Below are positions 1-5,462 of a DNA stretch of 7,167 nt, piece by piece (position 1 is the first letter of the stretch; every line of letters starts with the position of its first letter). The stretch spans positions 1-7,167 of the forward strand of contig JAJYTL010000168.1 of assembly GCA_021793055.1 (NCBI GenBank). Reading direction: 5' to 3'. The DNA comes from Pseudomonadota bacterium. GTDB taxonomy: Bacteria; Pseudomonadota; Alphaproteobacteria; Ferrovibrionales; Ferrovibrionaceae. The notes under the pieces are model-generated. The model did not search any database. It was not told where the DNA came from and saw nothing but the letters and a program-made list of their open reading frames with translations. A program made the position numbers and the translations under genes.

Positions 1-24
1 GTTCGGCCATGGGGTGCCTCGCGG

Positions 25-55
25 TTGCAGGAAAACGCAGCCGGAGGTTTATAAT
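25..55 (+). promoter_or_regulatory. Candidate sigma-70 promoter for the DUF1192-type gene
   Basis: A perfect TATAAT box lies at 50-55. A TTGCAG hexamer, which matches four of six bases of TTGACA, lies at 25-30. The spacer is 19 bases, longer than the preferred 17. Transcription would begin near 62 and leave a leader of about 37 bases before the ATG at 100. The AT-rich stretch from 48 to 62 stands out against the GC-rich surroundings. The -10 box is convincing; the -35 box is only a candidate. Confidence 0.45.
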
Positions 56-99
56 GTTAACAATGCCCTGGCAAGCCGCCGCCGGCCGAGGAGGACGCG

Positions 100-282
100 A
101 TGGATACGGACGATGTGGCCCCGCCGCCAAAGCCCGAGGGCGCGCCCGACTTGGAGACGCTGTCCATCGCCGAATTGCAGGAGCATATCGCCGCGCTGAG
201 GGCGGAAATCGCCCGCGCCGAGGCGGCAATCGCCGCCAAGCAGGCGCAACGCGGCAGCGCCGAGCAGTTGTTCAAGCGGTAA
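100..282 (+). CDS. DUF1192-type small coiled-coil protein
   Basis: This 60-residue protein matches my memory of the DUF1192 family, short proteins of unknown function found mainly in Alphaproteobacteria. The typical pattern is visible: a Pro/acidic N-terminal segment (residues 1-18), then a core LSIAELQEHIAALRAEIARA followed by AIAAKQAQR, and a short end with LFKR. Residues 20-52 show heptad-like spacing of Leu, Ile and Ala with many charged residues, so a single amphipathic helix or coiled coil is likely. There is no signal peptide or membrane segment, so it should be cytosolic. The ATG at 100 is chosen because a strong GAGGAGG site (88-94) lies 5 bases upstream. It ends convergently with the broken hypothetical gene on the other strand. 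No function is known to me. Confidence 0.85.
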   Translation: MDTDDVAPPPKPEGAPDLETLSIAELQEHIAALRAEIARAEAAIAAKQAQRGSAEQLFKR

Positions 283-335
283 GGGGCGCCTCAAGCCGTT
301 CCTCTGCCGCTCGCGAGCGTAGTTGAATTATCTGT

Positions 336-883
336 CTATTTCTTCTCCAGAGCCCGTACTTTCTGAGTCAGGGATCGTCCCTCGATATAGAAGAGCGGTT
401 CCGCAACGCGGTTGTAGACTCTTATGAGGGCCGCCAATCGTCGCAGCGTTATTCGGCGTGGATAATAGTCTTCCAAATATCGCGCGGAATGGACGAAGTT
501 TCGAATCAAGTGAATCACCTTGGTGTAGTCACCGAGGGATGCGACGTCGTGGTCGAAGTCGTCTTCGTCGGTTAGGGCGCGAGGTACCCAGCCGGTATGA
601 TTCGCGGCGCCGAGAAGCTGAGCGAGGGGCCAGTCGAAGACAGGTTTGACGTGCCCCTTTTTGCGCGGAACTCCCTCCCATTTGTTGAACTTCCGAGGGT
701 GCAGGCAAATCAAACAAATAAGGGCGGATTCCAGTGCCGCGCCGATCATAATTGCGCCAGGCAGGTACGCTTTGGCCCGCAAACACTTTTTGCTGCGCGA
801 TCGTAGCGGGTCGTCAACTCTATAAGACCATCGAACTGCTGGTCCGAAAGTCGGTAGGGGCTGGTTGCGCGAGGCAGGGCCAT
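336..883 (-). pseudogene. Hypothetical protein gene broken by a one-base frameshift
   Basis: Reading leftward from the ATG at 883-881, a GGAGG site (893-889) sits 5 bases upstream. The first frame gives residues 1-31, including FDGLIELTTRYDRAA, then runs out of sense and stops at 748-746 after 45 codons. The adjacent frame takes over at the five-A run (787-791, T on the plus strand) with KKCLRAKAYLPGAIMIGAAL and stays open to the TAG at 338-336. One extra A would join the frames into a 182-residue protein. The second part looks like real protein: a hydrophobic helix (about residues 43-62), a Lys/Arg-rich loop, a segment FDWPLAQLLGAANHTGWVP, an HLIRNFVHSARYLEDYYPRR helix and a charged C-terminus. 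I do not recognise a named family; the RAKAYLPGAIM-ALE helix and RNFVHSARY recall uncharacterised soluble helical proteins. It follows the GST with stop and start directly adjacent. An automated caller would probably keep only the downstream frame with a shortened start. Confidence 0.75.
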
Positions 884-958
884 TTAGGCCTCCGGTGGTT
901 GATAATGTCCCACCCCCAACGCCATCTCCACCCGCCGCGCCCAGCGCAAGACCGCCGG
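884..958 (-). other. Untranslated remnant of the GST C-terminus behind the TAG stop
   Basis: Directly after the GST stop codon (961-959) the same frame stays open for 24 codons to a TAA at 886-884. It reads PAVLRWARRVEMALGVGHYQ followed by PPEA. This is what a GST C-terminus normally looks like: a P-x-V-x-x-W helix that packs on the C-terminal domain, followed by a short tail. The final bases also contain the GGAGG site of the next gene. The segment is therefore part of the original gene and is now outside the predicted product. Confidence 0.75.
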
Positions 959-1513
959 CTATTTCTCCAGATCTAAGCCGCCCTCGGACGCCATGCGGGT
1001 ATAGGCGACAAGCGCGATGTCGGCGACGCTGAGCCGTTCGCCGACGAGAAAACGCCGGGCCGCCGAGTGCCGCTCCATAAGGTCGAGGGCGCGTTCGCAC
1101 CGCGGCTTGAGGCTCGGGTCGATCTCGGCCTCGGGCAGCTTCAGGTAGCTCTTGCGATAGCGGCGCGCGGCGATTGTGGTCTCGTGCGTGTTCTGTTCCC
1201 AGAACAGCCATTGATCGACCAGCGCCCGGTCATAGGGGGCGCTCGGCAGAAGATCGCTTCCGGCGGCGAGGTAAAGCAGGATCGCGTTCGATTGCGCCAG
1301 CGCGCGGCCGTCCGCAAGCACCACCGTCGGCACCTGTCCGGCGGGATAGCGGGCGAGAAATTCCGCCGTCCGCGTCGCGCCCGCGATGACGCTGGTCTCA
1401 ACCCAGCGATAGGGGAGGCCGAGATGGTCGGCGACGAAGTGGACCTTGTCGCAATTGCCGGAAATCCGGTCGCCGTAGATGGTGATCGCTCGATCGGCGC
1501 CTCTCTCGGGCAT
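959..1513 (-). CDS. Glutathione S-transferase family protein, C-terminally truncated
   Basis: This is a cytosolic GST-fold protein that would conjugate glutathione to electrophiles or reduce substrates with it; the substrate is unknown. The N-terminal thioredoxin-like domain (residues 9-85) shows ITIYGDRISGNCDKVHF with the usual Ser/Cys active-site region at 18-21, the cis-Pro motif GQVPTVVL (59-66) and the glutathione-binding QSNAILLYLA (74-83). The all-helical C-terminal domain holds FLVGERLSVADIALVAYTRM, including the S-x-x-D N-capping box of GSTs. The start at 1513-1511 is chosen because GGAGG (1525-1521) lies 7 bases upstream. The product has 184 residues. It ends in GGLDLEK at a TAG where homologues usually continue with an aromatic residue and P-x-V-x-x-W. 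Reading through would give 209 residues, a normal length. Its upstream region is shared with the divergent B12 riboswitch and bluB. The truncated form may be unstable or inactive. Confidence 0.85.
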   Translation of the reverse strand: MPERGADRAITIYGDRISGNCDKVHFVADHLGLPYRWVETSVIAGATRTAEFLARYPAGQVPTVVLADGRALAQSNAILLYLAAGSDLLPSAPYDRALVDQWLFWEQNTHETTIAARRYRKSYLKLPEAEIDPSLKPRCERALDLMERHSAARRFLVGERLSVADIALVAYTRMASEGGLDLEK

Positions 1514-1606
1514 CGCGTTTCCTCCGCCTCGGCCGCACGTCCGTCGCCCGCAGTATGGCACGGAAAAAAATTCCGGCCGGGCCTCTTTCATGCCATGATC
1601 CCGGCC

Positions 1607-1767
1607 GCTTCAGGTGCCCGGGGCCGCCCTCGGGAGAATCGGGAAGGCGGTGCAAGTCCGCCACGTGCCCAACGCTGTGAAGGGGACCGTCCGGACATTC
1701 GCCACTGGCATCCGCCGGGAAGGCGTTCGGAGGGGATGAACCTCAGTCAGAAGACCGGCCTGGAAGC
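1607..1767 (+). promoter_or_regulatory. Cobalamin (B12) riboswitch
   Basis: The leader of bluB carries all the hallmark elements of the cobalamin riboswitch. P1 is GCTTC (1607-1611) pairing with GAAGC (1763-1767), extended by AGG (1612-1614) with CCT (1759-1761). Inside are CAGGTGCC (1611-1618), GGGAAGGCGGTGCAAGTCCG (1641-1660), GCCACTGG (1701-1708), GGGAAGGCG (1717-1725) and a perfect B12 box AGTCAGAAGACCGGCC (1745-1760). In the known class, adenosylcobalamin or a related cobalamin binds and lowers expression of the downstream gene. A GCCGCC/GGCGGC hairpin (1776-1781 with 1789-1794) follows without a T run, so control of translation or Rho-dependent termination seems more likely than intrinsic termination. 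The promoter must lie in the 94 bases shared with the divergent GST gene, but I could not identify it with confidence. Confidence 0.95.
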
Positions 1768-1823
1768 CATGGCGCGCCGCCCCGGAGAGGCGGCCGCTCG
1801 CGATGTGCCATGAAGGGGACACC

Positions 1824-2531
1824 ATGGAAAACAGTCCGATCCAGATCGACGCCGACCTTTCACCCGCCGAGCGCGACGCCGTCTACAAATGCATCTTTTC
1901 CCGCCGCGACGTGCGCGGCCAATTCCTGCCCGAGCCGATCGCCGACGACGTGCTGGCGCGGATTCTCACCGCCGCCCATCACGCGCCCTCGGTCGGCTTC
2001 ATGCAGCCGTGGGATTTCATCGTGGTGCGCGATGGCGCGGTCAAGCGCCAAGTGCATGACGCCTTCGAGGTCGCGCACCACGAGGCGGCGGAGATGTTCG
2101 ACGCCGCGCGGCAGCCGACCTATCGCGGCTTGAAGCTCGAAGGCATCCTCGAGGCGCCGGTCGGCATCTGCGTCACCTGTGACCGCAGCCGCTCAGGGCC
2201 CGTGGTGATCGGGCGCACGCACCAGCGCGAAATGGACCTCTACAGCGCCGTCTGCGCGGTGCAGAACCTGTGGCTGGCGGCGCGGGCGGAGAATATCGGC
2301 GTCGGCTGGGTCTCGATCCTGCGCCACGACGATCTGCGCGCGGCGCTCGGCATTCCGGCGGCGATCCAGCCCATCGCCTATCTCTGCCTCGGCCATGTCT
2401 CGCACTTCTTCGCCAAGCCGGAGCTTGAAAGCGCCGGCTGGCTGCCGCGCCTGCCGCTTCGCGACGTCCTGCGGTTCGATCGCTGGCAGGGCGGCTCGGC
2501 GGCAGACCCGCTGCTCGATCGCATCGGCTGA
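1824..2531 (+). CDS. bluB: 5,6-dimethylbenzimidazole synthase BluB
   Basis: BluB is a flavin-destructase of the nitroreductase fold. It uses oxygen to fragment reduced FMN and form 5,6-dimethylbenzimidazole, the lower ligand of B12, in the cytosol. The 235-residue length fits the family. Diagnostic stretches are FSRRDVRGQF (25-34), HHAPSVGFMQPWDFI (52-66), LKLEGILEAPVGICVTCD (103-120), EMDLYSAVCAVQNLWLAARA (136-155) and GVGWVSIL (159-166). Asp29 and Ser164 lie 135 residues apart, the same distance as the catalytic Asp32 and Ser167 described for Sinorhizobium meliloti BluB. The ATG at 1824 is preferred over an in-frame ATG at 1803 because an AAGGGGA site (1813-1819) lies 4 bases upstream and the extra residues would be non-homologous. 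The preceding cobalamin riboswitch gives independent support and implies repression when B12 is plentiful. Oxygen dependence points to an aerobic life. Confidence 0.96.
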   Translation: MENSPIQIDADLSPAERDAVYKCIFSRRDVRGQFLPEPIADDVLARILTAAHHAPSVGFMQPWDFIVVRDGAVKRQVHDAFEVAHHEAAEMFDAARQPTYRGLKLEGILEAPVGICVTCDRSRSGPVVIGRTHQREMDLYSAVCAVQNLWLAARAENIGVGWVSILRHDDLRAALGIPAAIQPIAYLCLGHVSHFFAKPELESAGWLPRLPLRDVLRFDRWQGGSAADPLLDRIG

Positions 2532-2532
2532 A

Positions 2533-2576
2533 AGACGCCGCGGCGCCGCGTCCGCGCGGCGCCGCCGGTTGCGTCT
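2533..2576 (+). terminator. Strong GC hairpin after bluB, probable terminator
   Basis: Two bases after the bluB stop lies an exceptionally stable inverted repeat. An 11-base perfect stem, GCGGCGCCGCG (2540-2550) with CGCGGCGCCGC (2555-2565), closes a TCCG tetraloop. An outer stem AGACGC (2533-2538) with GCGTCT (2571-2576) flanks it across a small bulge. No T run follows, so efficient intrinsic termination is not assured. It may also act as an mRNA 3' end stabiliser or a Rho-assisted stop. Confidence 0.5.
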
Positions 2577-2609
2577 CGGCCTGAATTTCGGGGCCGAGCA
2601 AATTTCGGG
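2575..2609. repeat. Inverted and direct repeats upstream of the acetyltransferase
   Basis: CTCGGCC (2575-2581) and GGCCGAG (2592-2598) form a 7-base inverted repeat around a 10-base loop. AATTTCGGG occurs twice as a direct repeat (2584-2592 and 2601-2609), 17 bases from start to start. They lie in the intergenic space before the O-acetyltransferase. They could be an operator or a second terminator arm; nothing visible decides which. Confidence 0.3.
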
Positions 2610-2653
2610 CGCGTCGAAACGCATGCTCAATCGTAGCTTGAGGAAAATTGCGA

Positions 2654-3214
2654 ATGGCGAATGAGAGCGGCACCAAGATCATTGCCCGGCGGACGCCGGA
2701 ATCGGCGGCCATGGTGGCCGGCGTCAAGCGGGCGATGGCGATCACCGCCGCTCTCAACCGTTTGACGTTCAACGATGCGGCCGAAATTCGGGCGGTGTTC
2801 AGCGATTTGATCGGCACCAAGGTGGACGACGGCTTTTCGCTGATCCCGCCGTTCTACGCCACCGGCGGCGATAATATCCGCGTCGGGCGCAACGTGTTCA
2901 TCAACCAGAATTGCACTATGTACGATCTTGGCGGGATCGACATCGCCGATGACGTGATGATCGGACCGAACGTGAGCATCATTACGGCCGGCCATCCCCT
3001 CGAACCGTCCCAGCGGCGCGCCGCCGTGATCGCGAAGCCCATCGTGATCGAGAGAAACGTCTGGATCGCGGCCGCCGCAACCATCGTCGGCGGGGTGACG
3101 ATCGGCGAGAACGCGGTCGTGGCCGCGGGTTCGGTCGTCACCCGCGACGTGCCGCCGAATACCCTTGTCGGCGGAAATCCAGCGCGGGTCATTCGTTCGA
3201 TCGGCAACGACTGA
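2654..3214 (+). CDS. Hexapeptide-repeat sugar O-acetyltransferase (LacA/Maa/NodL type)
   Basis: This 186-residue protein transfers acetyl from acetyl-CoA to a hydroxyl of a sugar or related acceptor, probably as a cytosolic trimer with a left-handed beta-helix. Hexapeptide repeats run from about residue 71 to 162, for example IRVGRNVFIN, IDIADDVMIGPNVSI and VTIGENAVVAAGSVVTRDVP. The catalytic His is His114 in TAGHPLEPSQRR, matching His115 of E. coli LacA, and Asn84 matches LacA Asn85. The C-terminal GNPARVIRSI is typical. The N-terminal 60 residues are unlike the usual Maa/LacA start and lack an obvious counterpart of LacA Asp17, so the acceptor may differ. The ATG at 2654 is preferred to a TTG at 2648 because GAGGA (2640-2644) is 9 bases from the ATG but only 3 from the TTG. 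It seems to be transcribed alone, between the bluB hairpin and the metY operon. Confidence 0.88.
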   Translation: MANESGTKIIARRTPESAAMVAGVKRAMAITAALNRLTFNDAAEIRAVFSDLIGTKVDDGFSLIPPFYATGGDNIRVGRNVFINQNCTMYDLGGIDIADDVMIGPNVSIITAGHPLEPSQRRAAVIAKPIVIERNVWIAAAATIVGGVTIGENAVVAAGSVVTRDVPPNTLVGGNPARVIRSIGND

Positions 3215-3317
3215 AGGAACCGCCGCAAGGGCTCGCGAGCGGAAATTCAAACCGAGACGTGACTGCGCCTTTCGGCGGCTTTACGCTCCGCTTCGGCGCG
3301 TGTAGGCTCCAAGCCCC

Positions 3318-4613
3318 ATGCTGGAACCGAAACCCCTTAAGTTCGACACCCTTGGTCTGCACGCCGGCCAGGAGCCCGATCCCCTTACCGGCGCCCGCGC
3401 GGTGCCGATCTATCAAACCACCTCCTTCGTCTTCCGCGACACGGAGCAGGCGGCGGCGCTGTTCAACTTGGAGCGCGCCGGGCATATCTACAGCCGTATC
3501 TCCAATCCCACCGTCGCTGTGCTGGAGGAGCGCATCGCCGCGCTCGAAGGCGGCGTCGGCGCGCTTTGCACCGCCTCGGGCCAAGCGGCATTGCATCTCG
3601 CGGTCGCGACCCTGATGGGGGCGGGCGGGCATATCGTCTCCTCGGCCAATATCTACGGCGGCTCGCACAATCTCTTCAATCACACGCTGCCCCGCTTCGG
3701 CATCGAGACGACCTTCGTCAACCCGCGCGATCACCGGGCGATCGCCGCCGCGATCCGGCCCGAGACGCGGCTCGTCTTCGCCGAGGTGCTGGGCAACCCC
3801 GGTCTCGAGGTGCTGGACATCCCGGCGGTTTCCGCGATCGCCCATGACGCCGGCCTGCCGCTCCTGATCGACAACACCTTCGCCACGCCCTATCTCTGCC
3901 GGCCGTTCGATCTCGGCGCCGATCTCATCATGCATTCGGTGACCAAGTTCCTCGGCGGCCACGGTATCGCGATCGGCGGTGCGCTGGTCGATTCAGGCGC
4001 CTTCGACTGGCGGAAATCGGGCAAGTTCCCGACCCTGACCGAGCCTTATGCCGGCTACCACGGCCTCAACTTCGCCGAGGAGTTCGGCCCCGCCGCGTTC
4101 ATCCTGCGGGCGCGGGTCGAGGGCATGCGCGATTTCGGCCCGGCGATCAGCCCGACCAATGCCTTCCATCTCCTCCAGGGGGTCGAAACCTTGAGCGTCC
4201 GCATGGCCCGCCACGTCGAGAACGCGCGCAAGGTCGTCGCCTTTCTCAAGGGCCACACCGCCGTCGCCTGGGTCAGCTATCCGGAATTGCCCGAGCATCC
4301 CGATCACGAATTGGCGAAGCGGCTCCTGCCGAAGGGCGCCGGCGCCATCTTCAGCTTCGGCATCAAGGGCGGGCGCAAGGCCGGCCAGCGCTTCATCGAG
4401 AGCCTGCGGCTGTTCTCGCATCTCGCCAATGTCGGCGACGCCAAGTCCCTGGTCATCCATCCCGCCTCGACGACGCACCAGCAGATGGACGCGGCGGCCT
4501 TGGTGGTAGCCGGGATCGGCGAGGACCTGGTGCGGCTTTCCATCGGTCTCGAGGACGCCGCCGATCTGATCGACGATCTGCACGGCGCCCTGCGCGCCGC
4601 GCAGAAGGCTTGA
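3318..4613 (+). CDS. metY: O-acetylhomoserine sulfhydrylase, PLP-dependent (MetY type)
   Basis: The 431-residue product is a Cys/Met-metabolism PLP enzyme of the O-acetylhomoserine aminocarboxypropyltransferase group. It would form homocysteine and acetate from O-acetylhomoserine and sulfide in the cytosol. Evidence includes the N-terminal FDTLGLHAGQEPDPLTGARA, VPIYQTTSFVF (29-39), YSRISNPT (58-65, with the PLP phosphate-binding Tyr and Arg), GALCTASGQAALHL, Asp185 in IDNTFATPYLC (which binds the PLP ring nitrogen), Lys210 in SVTKFLGGHG (Schiff base) and Arg406 in VRLSIGLED (substrate carboxylate). The length suits MetY rather than the shorter cystathionine synthases and lyases of about 380-400 residues. 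The ribosome site is weak (GTAGG at 3302-3306, about 11 bases before the ATG), but homology begins right at the start. It is the first gene of a tight operon, and the next start is 9 bases after its stop. I saw no SAM riboswitch upstream. Substrate preference (O-acetyl versus O-succinyl) is inferred. Confidence 0.9.
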   Translation: MLEPKPLKFDTLGLHAGQEPDPLTGARAVPIYQTTSFVFRDTEQAAALFNLERAGHIYSRISNPTVAVLEERIAALEGGVGALCTASGQAALHLAVATLMGAGGHIVSSANIYGGSHNLFNHTLPRFGIETTFVNPRDHRAIAAAIRPETRLVFAEVLGNPGLEVLDIPAVSAIAHDAGLPLLIDNTFATPYLCRPFDLGADLIMHSVTKFLGGHGIAIGGALVDSGAFDWRKSGKFPTLTEPYAGYHGLNFAEEFGPAAFILRARVEGMRDFGPAISPTNAFHLLQGVETLSVRMARHVENARKVVAFLKGHTAVAWVSYPELPEHPDHELAKRLLPKGAGAIFSFGIKGGRKAGQRFIESLRLFSHLANVGDAKSLVIHPASTTHQQMDAAALVVAGIGEDLVRLSIGLEDAADLIDDLHGALRAAQKA

Positions 4614-4622
4614 GGGCGTCGC

Positions 4623-5462
4623 ATGGCTCAGACCCTCGCGCTCACCGTCGACGGCCACGCCGTTCACGTCGCCACCGGCGGCACCGATTTCGATCCGGCG
4701 CGGCCCGCTATCGTCTTCCTGCACGGCGCCGGCATGGACCACAGCGCCTTCGTGCTGCAAAGCCGCTGGTTCGCCCATCACGGCTTCGCCGTGCTGGCGC
4801 CCGATCTGCCGGGGCATGGGCTGTCCGATCCGCCGGCGCTCGATTCGGTGCCCGATCTCGCGCGCTGGCTCGGGCGGCTTCTGGATCAAGCCGGCGTCAA
4901 GCAGGCCGCCCTGGTCGGGCACAGCCTTGGCGCGCTGGTGGCATTGGAAGCGGCGGCGGCGATGCCGGATCGCGTCCGCGCGCTCGCCCTTCTCGGCACC
5001 GGCCTGCCGATGGCGGTGAACGGCGAGTTCCTCGCCCTTGCTAAGGAGCGCCGCGACTTCGCCATCGAGTTGATGACCGATTGGGCGCATGACGCCAAGG
5101 GCCGCCTCGGCGGCAATCGCATGCCGGGGCTTTGGCTGCGCGGTCTCGACCGGCATCTCCTGGTTTCGGAGCCGGAAGGCGCGCTGCATGCTGGGCTCAA
5201 GGCCTGCGCCGATTATCCGTTCGACGCCGGCCAGGCGGCGGCGGCCAAGGTGGCCTGCCCGGCGCTGGTGGTGGTTGGCGGGCGCGACCGCATGGTGCCG
5301 GCGGCGGCGAGCCGCGCCTTGATCGCGGCGCTGCCCCGGCCGCAGGTCGAGACCATCGCCGGCTCCGGTCATATGCTGATGGGCGAATACCCTGAGGAAA
5401 CCTTGGCCAGCCTGCGCGGCTTTCTCGTTCCTGTGCTGCTGCCGGCGCCCGCCCCGGCGTAA
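4623..5462 (+). CDS. Alpha/beta-fold hydrolase
   Basis: This 279-residue protein is a cytosolic serine hydrolase of the alpha/beta-hydrolase superfamily with unknown substrate. The pattern is complete: the oxyanion motif FLHGAGMDHSAF (32-43), the segment VLAPDLPGHGLSDPP (57-71), nucleophile Ser101 in VGHSLGALVALEA, acid Asp222 in VVVGGRDRMVP, and base His250 in IAGSGHMLM. A short cap of about 70 residues lies between strands 6 and 7. The ATG at 4623 has GAGGG (4612-4616), which overlaps the metY stop codon, 6 bases upstream. Its own TAA overlaps the ATG of the GH88 gene by one base, so translation of the two is probably coupled. It is too short to be a homoserine O-acetyltransferase (MetX), despite sitting beside metY. 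Esterase, lactonase and C-C hydrolase roles are all possible. Confidence 0.88.
   Translation: MAQTLALTVDGHAVHVATGGTDFDPARPAIVFLHGAGMDHSAFVLQSRWFAHHGFAVLAPDLPGHGLSDPPALDSVPDLARWLGRLLDQAGVKQAALVGHSLGALVALEAAAAMPDRVRALALLGTGLPMAVNGEFLALAKERRDFAIELMTDWAHDAKGRLGGNRMPGLWLRGLDRHLLVSEPEGALHAGLKACADYPFDAGQAAAAKVACPALVVVGGRDRMVPAAASRALIAALPRPQVETIAGSGHMLMGEYPEETLASLRGFLVPVLLPAPAPA

Noticed and set aside
959..961. TAG read as pyrrolysine or as a programmed readthrough site
   Set aside because: GSTs have no known need for pyrrolysine, no supporting machinery is visible, and a single Tyr-to-stop change explains the site simply.
336..1211. The leftward frame taken as one 291-residue protein starting at 1211
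   Set aside because: The part upstream of about 800 runs antisense-like through the GST in the wrong frame and gives Arg/Gly-rich sequence. Only the part from about 790 to 336 is real coding sequence, and it belongs to the gene starting at 883.
1561..1575. CGGAA-AAAAA-TTCCG inverted repeat between the divergent GST and riboswitch as an operator
   Set aside because: Five-base arms around an A run are too short to support a binding-site call without conservation data.
1067..1813. A rightward open frame of 248 codons antisense to the GST
   Set aside because: It mirrors the GST coding strand and runs through the riboswitch. Its product is low-complexity Arg/Gly/Ala-rich with no domain, and it has no ribosome site. 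It is a high-GC shadow frame.
3215..3317. SAM-type riboswitch or terminator in front of metY
   Set aside because: A SAM-II type element was sought because metY-like genes in Alphaproteobacteria can carry one, but its core pattern is not present. Only a weak CGCC/GGCG hairpin (3266-3277) is seen, with too short a stem to call a terminator.
4623..5462. Hydrolase next to metY taken as homoserine O-acetyltransferase MetX
   Set aside because: MetX proteins are about 100 residues longer and have a GGSMGG-like nucleophile region. This protein has GHSLGA and a short cap.
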